A stretch of 64,000 nucleotides of DNA, taken from contig CM038469.1 in the NCBI GenBank assembly GCA_021464415.1, positions 27,645,736 to 27,709,735 on the forward strand. The letters are read 5' to 3'. Position 1 is the first letter of the stretch; every line of letters begins with the position of its first letter. Source of the stretch: Lonicera japonica. Its lineage: Eukaryota > Streptophyta > Magnoliopsida > Dipsacales > Caprifoliaceae. The position numbers were made by a program, and so were the translations under genes. The notes below the pieces were generated by a model. The model was not told the origin of the DNA and did no database searches. It saw only the letters and a program-made list of their open reading frames with translations. This document shows positions 57,611-64,000 of this stretch, one piece after another.

Positions 57611-59429
57611 CTTCTTAAGAATAACTCTTGGATGAACGAGCAATCAGTGCTTAGAACTTTTGATATTAATAATAACTAGATATAAGTTTATTGTGTTACT
57701 TTTAATTTTTGATAGCATATTGAATCTACGTTTTAGATTTAGTTATAATTTTCGCAATATAGTCCTGTACATTTTAATCTCGTTTTTCGAGTTATGGATT
57801 TTTGTTTCTGTTCTGAAATTTGTACAAATGTCATTTATAAAAGCATTTTGAATCTAGAATACTCGTATGGAAATATTGGCTTAAATTTATTAATTTAAAA
57901 TTTGATTTATGTTTACATGTTTCATCTACTTTTTAGATTGAGTTATTTGTTTGTCTGCTTTAGGGTCAGTGGATCTGCAACTTTCGATATCATATTATTA
58001 TTATTGTGTTTTTGTCTAGTCCATTTTGATCTCATTGTTTTTGTTTTCTGTTTTCGAATTAGCACACCTTTATCTTGCATTACCATTTCTAATTACTTTT
58101 TGAATCTAGAAAACACGTTTTGTTTTATATTGAATTTGGTGTTAATGTTATGAATTGATTTGATTCCATTTTAAATTTCGTTTTTTTATATAATTTATGC
58201 CATTTTCTATTTTTTAAAATTATTTTTGATATGTAAATTTAAATATTGTATAATTTATCTCTAAGTTTAGTATGTTAATTTATATTTCTATTTCAATTTC
58301 CATGTTACGTTTGTGTTTTAAATTTATTTTTTTTAACCAAGTCCGCAACTCTATTATCATTGATATGCACATATCATATTCTAACATTTACAACTAAAAA
58401 CAATGTATAACCATTTTCAATATCAAAAAGTACCACAAGATGATTGTTATTCTTTCTGGAAAGGAAAGAAAAATTGAAATAGCAAAATTTCTTGACTCAG
58501 CCAGCTATACGGTGGTGTAAATGATGTAATTCCTACCCACATATTTAGTTGCTTTTTGGGAAGCTACAAGTACAAATATACACTCCTATTGGACAAATCC
58601 AACACTAACACTCCTTTGACACTTCAAATTTCTCCCTTACTCACTTCAGCTACCACAACAATGGCTCAAAATCATGTAACCATCTCCTTATCCTCCCAGC
58701 ATTAGTACTACTTTTCCTCCAATCCATTTCACAAAGTTACCGCTGTCAGAACAAATTATGGCAGCAACCGAAACAATCTCCCTACCTATGTTGAGAACTG
58801 CGTCGGGAATTTGAAGACTTTTATTATCGATTTAAATGTTTTATGCCATATAAAGCCATTCTACACCAATTAAAACAAAAAAAAAGTTACTAAACTGAAT
58901 AAAAGGTAAAGCAAACTAATGATCCACAATCAATGACACTTAATAATTATATAATAGGAAATTATAATGAAATGGTTTATATCACGTAACATCCAAAAGG
59001 AAGGCAAAATAATATAACAAACAATAACACAACAAAAGGATGAATAATCAAAATGAATGTTTAAGATGCATTATTCGCAGAATAGACTAAAAAACTGAAC
59101 GTAAAAAATCATAGTTAAAACAACTATCCAAGCATCATAATTTTACGGTCAGATGGCATACAACAATGTATGATAAAATGATCAGTCCATTTAGAGAATA
59201 TTAAAACAAAAATTATAACATCAAATCAAATTAAAATAGCACAAAAACAAGACTTTTAGATTAAATAAGCCTTTAAAAATGACATTACAACAGATAGTAG
59301 GTGCACCAATTTGAAAACATATAATATGATAACAGAAGTTCCCGTTGACAATTTCTCCCCGGCATCTCATAAAAGGGTTACACAATTCTCTATATCCGTC
59401 GTGACGTATTAGTTGCACACGCTAGTAGA
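57611..59429. other. AT-rich spacer with a possible decayed secreted-protein start
   Basis: 57700-57860 and 57920-58110 share a loose order of motifs (ACGTTTTAGATT.., ...TTTGAATCTAGAA..AC..CG) suggesting an old duplication. At 58662 an ATG (MAQNHVTISLSSQH, then stop) lies after a promoter-like region; one frame over, HLLILPALVLLFLQSISQSY (58679-58740) reads like a signal peptide. This may be a frameshifted gene start, but no mature domain is recognised. Confidence 0.3.
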
Positions 59430-60345
59430 TTCAAATCTAGGGGTTCATGTCGGCAATAGTCATTATCATGGTATCTCATTCCTTTCTGATTTGGAGCTGA
59501 CACAAAATATCGTCCAAGACAGAGAACGTTTTCGAGAGCAAGTCAGTTATTTTAAATATCTCATGATCGATGAGGGGATCCACTATTTTGAGTTAATGGC
59601 TACGAATTGAGATATTAAAAATTATAACTATAATTATCTCGCCAAGATTAAGACAAAAGACAAAGTGGTAATAATGACGGAGCAGCTGAGAGGAATAAAG
59701 AGTTGGATTAAACGGAGAAGAATGTATGTGCGGGTGGATAAAATGACAATGGGTCTAGGCAAGAGGGGAAGTGAGTTATATTGGGAGAGAAGACTTTATC
59801 AAAATATTTCGGCCCATTATAATGTTTCTTGAAAGTCTACACAAAAAGTCTATGTACCATGGAAAACTAGAAGAAGGGACGTTTCTTCTATCAGACAACG
59901 AAAGTGTTTGTTTTACAAATTTTGGGTGCCATGGAGTATCATGCGAGGGCATAAAAGCATAAAAAATGATTTTACTGATTTGTTACAATTCATTGTTGAA
60001 GCTTGTGGGGGATCAACTACTCGCATGCCATGCGAATTCGCTGATTTTAATAAGCAAGTGAAAAGGTTGGCAAAAGTTGACAATCCTAAAGAATTGAATC
60101 AACGTTTGAAGCACTATCTAATGGATTCACCTAGCCCATTCAAAAATGATCTATATGGTAAATGTCACTTGTCATTCATGATAACCAACCCTGTGTTTTT
60201 GCTCCAAACCCACACTGCATTCATTCTTCAAACCCACCCCGCGATCATAGTACTCATGTGGAAGAGTGATCTTGGTTCCGGCTTGACGGTTTTTGTCCAC
60301 GTGTTAAAACAATATTTGTGGCTATTACTTAAAACAACTTAGTTA
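59430..60345 (+). pseudogene. Kinase-like (pseudokinase) gene, frameshifted
   Basis: Segments resembling a protein-kinase fold, in order: an alpha-C/N-lobe part ending IHYFELMATN (59413-59610), a hinge KDKVVIMTEQLRGI (about 59655-59700), IFRPIIMFLESLHKKSMYHG (59790-59860), then HGKLEEGTFLLSDNESVCFT-NFG (about 59855-59930) at the catalytic and Mg loops, and NDFTDLLQFIVEACGGSTTR (59966-60025). Canonical HRDLKxxN would be here HGKLEEGT and DFG is NFG, so phosphate transfer is unlikely even in an intact relative. A stop at 59608 and frameshifts near 59770 and 59940 break this copy. Family not recognised. Confidence 0.45.
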
Positions 60346-60655
60346 AATACAATAGAGTAAATATGCTTGCGACGTGCCTTGCCCCCAGGCACGGGCCAAT
60401 GTTAAAAGAGTAATGGAGGTTCTTCCAATTCATAGCTGGTGCCTTGAGGTTTGTAGCTTCTGTCTTCCTTCTGCTTCATCACGCGTTTTTTGGCTATGTG
60501 GGCAATTCTTCCTAGCTTCTGCTGCCATCATAGTTCATGCCTAGCTTCTGCCGCCTTCCAGCTTTTGTCTTAAATTAATATTATAATTTAATTTCACCTA
60601 ACCATCCTTCTATATCTAATCTTAAACATTCCCGCAATCCATTCTTAACTTCGCC

Positions 60656-60875
60656 CCTATACCCCCTTCCCAAAAAAAAAAAAAAACTACCAGCCTATGC
60701 CCCGGGGTCACTACGTACCCAACCTTCCACCTGATCTAGACTTTTCAAGGAAGCCTACATCACGCACCCCTATACCCCCCTCCCAAAAAAAAAACTACCA
60801 GCCTATGCCCCGGGGTCACTACGTACCCAACCTTCCACCTGATCTAGACTTTTCAAGAAAGCCTACATCACGCAG
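60656..60875. repeat. ~110-base tandem duplication
   Basis: Two units, each CCCCTATACC...A(n)...CTACCAGCC then GGTCACTACGTACCC and GATCTAGACTTTTCAAG(G/A)AAGCC. They differ in the length of the A run (15 against 10) and one base near the end. The insertion of an A run suggests a retroposed piece was copied along. Confidence 0.85.
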
Positions 60876-62564
60876 TCATCCTGGGTAAATATCTGATTTA
60901 TTTCAAGGATATATTATATTAAAGTTTGATACTACCATTTATGTGCAAATATATATATTTATCTATATTACTTTAATAATAGCATTTTTCAAGAAGGAGC
61001 GTTCTATTCATTACTTGAAGTGGTTGGAGGGCAGATGCAAAAAAGGCAATTCTTGCACTGTAAGTTATGCTTTAAACCGTTTTTAAAATTCTTATTGATG
61101 TTAATTTTACTTAAAATGCTAATGTTAAACATAATTTGTATATTATTTATTTTTTATCATTATGTTTGAAACCACGTTAGTTTGATCTACTTATCTAATA
61201 TGAGTTTACGTGAAATATATTGTTTTGAGTTGTTAAGATTTGTTTGTCAATATTATGCTCACGGTAATGTTGATATGAGGATTCCATACGATCCTAAAAT
61301 TATGATACCTTATAAGAGTAGGGTAAGTATATTATGACGTGTATATATATGTATTTTATTGTTTTAGAATCAAACTATATTAATTTCGTTTTATATATTT
61401 GCTGATATATGAGAATGTTGCAAATGCTACATATTATGGAATCAGATGTTGGTTAGTTTAGGTCATTTTGCAATTTGTTTTTGTTATCTTTAGTTGTTTG
61501 GTTTTTTGTTCCAGCACGAAGAGGATCGCAATGAACGTTGTAACATGATTTGGTACCACAATTGGTGTTACTATCTAGATAAAATATTATATTATGTGTG
61601 CAATTACTATTTTGATTTAAGTTCGTTAATTAACATACATCATCGTATAAATAAAAATTAACTATCATTCGTAGCTAACCATTAATACCACTTGATCATA
61701 CATCCAATTTACCCCTTTGAGATCCATACCTACGAAGCAAATGTCACAGTCAAGTTTATTAACAAATGTAGTAGTTATATACTGAAACAAAATATTATAC
61801 CAAAGTAATTATCTCAAGGAAAACCAATTTATAATAATTTAAATTTAAATATAACAACTAACCTTTAGACCAAGTTAAAAATGAAAAGATGAAAAAAAAA
61901 ATGTTAGCAAAAAAATTAACAATGCAAAGAGTGTATACGCACCAAAAGTTAACATATAGCATATGCGAAGATGTAGTTACTGAACGATTACAACATACTA
62001 ACCAAAAATATATACCACCATATTTACCAAAAAAGTGTAGCGTTCATGCACATTATTAACAAAAAGTATGCAAACGGAAAAAAAATATTTGTATTCGTAA
62101 TGTCTATACAAAAAATCAAATGTTTTCCTTGTCGTTACGAACTCAAAATTTGCCATAAGTTCGATACATGATCCTCCGAAAAGTAGATGTATCAATCCCC
62201 ACCAAATAAGGCCATCTAAGCCCAGTCATAACGTAAGCCTATTAAGAAAGAAATTATAAACAATTTTAGAAAATAAATTAATTGAACTTCACAAGTAAAA
62301 AACTAAAAGCAAAAAGTAAGAAAATAATGAATGCATGTTACCGTGTTATTTATTCCCCATCCACAAAGTCGAGTTAAATGAATACGTCTCCATTCATCAA
62401 CTTTATCAGGCCAATACTGTGGAAAAAATTGCAAAGTAATTAATCAACTATTTTTTTTTAAATATATACATAACACGTGTAAATTATAAGACTAATAAAA
62501 GGTGAACCAAAAATAAACTGTCATAGCAGAACTTCGAGATATACAACATTCAATGCTGAGTTGT
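60876..62564. other. AT-rich stretch with exon-like pieces but no gene called
   Basis: Short pieces with AG/GT borders exist (about 60990-61060, 61238-61322, 61515-61580), for instance one encoding HGNVDMRIPYDPKIMIPYKS. I do not recognise a family and cannot join them with confidence. A minus-strand repeat copy lies at 61573-61680. Confidence 0.35.
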
Positions 62565-63295
62565 TGTGGAATTCAGGAGGAGAACGCAAATACGGCTAGA
62601 ACTCGTACATCTCGACATAGCCACGTATAATTGCCCATGGCTAAAGATCGGTGTATGCAAATCAACCCGGACAAATTTTATGGACTGGCCTTGAGATTTA
62701 TTCATTGTCATTGTATATGCCAATTAGATTGAAATTGACGCCTTGTTATTTTAAGTGGCAACTCAGACGAAGATGGAGTTAAGAAAATTCGTGGAATGAA
62801 CGCTAAGTTACCATGCTTATCTCCAATTAATATTTTAGCTTAAATTACAAAATCTTCGCAATTGACTATAATAAGTCTAGTTCCGTTACAAAGATCATCT
62901 TTACGTGCAATGTTTCTTAGTAGCATAATTGGGGCACCCACTTTAAGATCCAGTTTAAATGAGGGTAGACCAGAGGGATTAAGAATGTTTAAAAACTCAT
63001 TTGGGTACCGATGTGTAATACCTGGGTTTACAACCTCGTCTTCTACCATTTTATCTACAGCTAAGTATGTGAAGATTTCACCATGAAAAGTTTTCGAGGC
63101 TGATTGGTTGATGCCGCTGACATCATCATTTCTAGCAGATAAAATTGTTCTCTCATTTAGGAATTTAAATATGACCGTACTTGCCATGTCAAGTTGTAAA
63201 TAAATTACAGAAATCATATCCTCAACGGTTTGGCACTTTTGTATTGAAGTTGGAAGTATTATTATTTTTTCAGGATTTGACCCAATCTAGAAAAT
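62565..63295 (-). pseudogene. Helitron Pif1-like helicase, C-terminal part
   Basis: The open piece 62840-63217 (125 aa) has FLNERTILSARNDDV, YPNEFLNILNPSGLPSFKL and GAPIMLLRNIARKDDLCNGT, which are diagnostic of the Helitron helicase C-terminus. Downstream in another frame lie [16 protein letters not shown] and [13 protein letters not shown] (about 62590-62710), the last being helicase motif VI. The Rep and helicase N-terminal parts are not in the window. Frameshift near 62835. Helitron helicase unwinds DNA for rolling-circle transposition; this is a remnant. Confidence 0.85.
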
Positions 63296-64000
63296 GAAAT
63301 TTATGATTTTAAAAAAACAATATTATACAAAAAGAATAGCCAAATCCCCTTTCTGAGGCTCAATAGTACACACATGGATTCTAATAGGGTAACAATTTTA
63401 TAATTTATAATTTCCAGGTCCTCCACTGATGCAGTGCCCTCCACTGATGCAGTGCCCTCAGAGCTCAGGCAGTGTGTTACACGAGGGGGGGAGGCGTTCT
63501 CTAACAACTTGGCAAAAGAGCTATAGACAACTAGCGCAACCTAAGATTATTACCGTTAAAATGGTAAGAAAAAAAACTGTTATAGATCCTGGGTCCATTA
63601 TAACCTGTATTTGAAACCACTTATTAGTATTTAAACTTTTAAAGCTACTTATGAAATTATGTAACGCAATACGGTAATACCAACATCAATTTGTAAGACT
63701 ATTTGTTTTTAACATTACATGAAAGCTAGCTAGTACATATATATATATATAGTTAGGCTATACAGATATATTTTCTTACTTTAAGTAAAAGAAATGATTT
63801 CTATTTTTAGGGGTAAATTAATAAAAAAAATTGAAATTTTGTACATATGATCTATATAATGAACCTCCACCAAATTTCATAAAAAAATCTCTAGAATAGT
63901 TTCTTAGTAATTATAATCTAAGTATTATAACCCAAAAGGAAAAAAATACCATTGAGAAAGAAGGACTGACAAAATGAGAATATGTTGCAAAAGAACAAAA
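63296..64000. other. Window end, no gene recognised
   Basis: Contains an 18-base tandem repeat CCCTCCACTGATGCAGTG (63417-63455) and AT-rich sequence including an (AT) run near 63738. Nothing coding is supported. Confidence 0.5.

Noticed and set aside
57660..58153. Membrane-protein genes in two AT-rich open stretches
   Set aside because: Phe/Leu/Ile richness follows from T-rich sequence; no motif, no conserved start.

Overview
The window is nuclear DNA of a flowering plant, most likely a eudicot. It is AT-rich and dominated by LTR retrotransposons, LINEs, hAT and Mutator-like elements, Helitrons and foldback elements, many nested in one another. I recognise one intact-looking host gene, a P-class pentatricopeptide repeat (PPR) gene at 26777-28201. 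Next to it lies a broken DUF679/DMP membrane-protein gene (29105-29731, minus). Species cannot be named from the sequence alone.

Layout, left to right. 1-9366: a decayed Ty1/copia element of the Sirevirus (SIRE/Maximus) type on the plus strand with gag, pol, an extra env-position ORF, a polypurine tract and a 1.35-kb 3' LTR; its 5' LTR is cut at 366/367 by an oppositely oriented LTR of the same family. 9367-11543: low-coding sequence with a SINE-like remnant and a foldback MITE. 11544-19992: a very long (about 4.15 kb) gypsy-type LTR without element body, split by a complete 4.29-kb non-autonomous gypsy element (15069-19359, target duplication ATGTC). 20890-26090: a minus-strand L1-type LINE split by a Mutator-like TIR element (23171-25825), which itself holds a large foldback element, a minisatellite and a small Helitron inserted in that minisatellite.

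26091-29731: the gene island (PPR gene, DMP pseudogene). 29990-35460: two further LINEs, on plus and minus strands, the second split by a hAT-type MITE. 37756-39366: a third LTR family on the minus strand with an array of TGTCGCGCGACA palindromes. 40490-43729 and 52216-53680: two halves of what looks like one degenerate gene or element with a DUF1985-like segment and a C-terminal Ulp1 (C48) peptidase-like segment. The halves are separated by a gypsy deletion derivative with 3.6-kb LTRs (43730-49080) and a gag-only Sirevirus derivative (49081-52214, minus). 54205-57602: a degenerate hAT element. 59430-60345: a broken kinase-like gene. 62565-63295: a Helitron helicase fragment.

The most unusual pattern is that the three long-LTR families represented here each carry, in the upstream part of the LTR, a short array of perfect or near-perfect palindromes with a CpG centre. 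The core differs by family: CAGTCGACTG in the Sirevirus LTRs, GATCGATC in the very long gypsy LTRs, GTCGCGCGAC in the third family. In two families a TATA-like box lies downstream. This looks like a convergent cis-regulatory or methylation-target design. Almost every coding element here is interrupted by stops or frameshifts; functional statements rest on motif recognition by eye and not on database searches.
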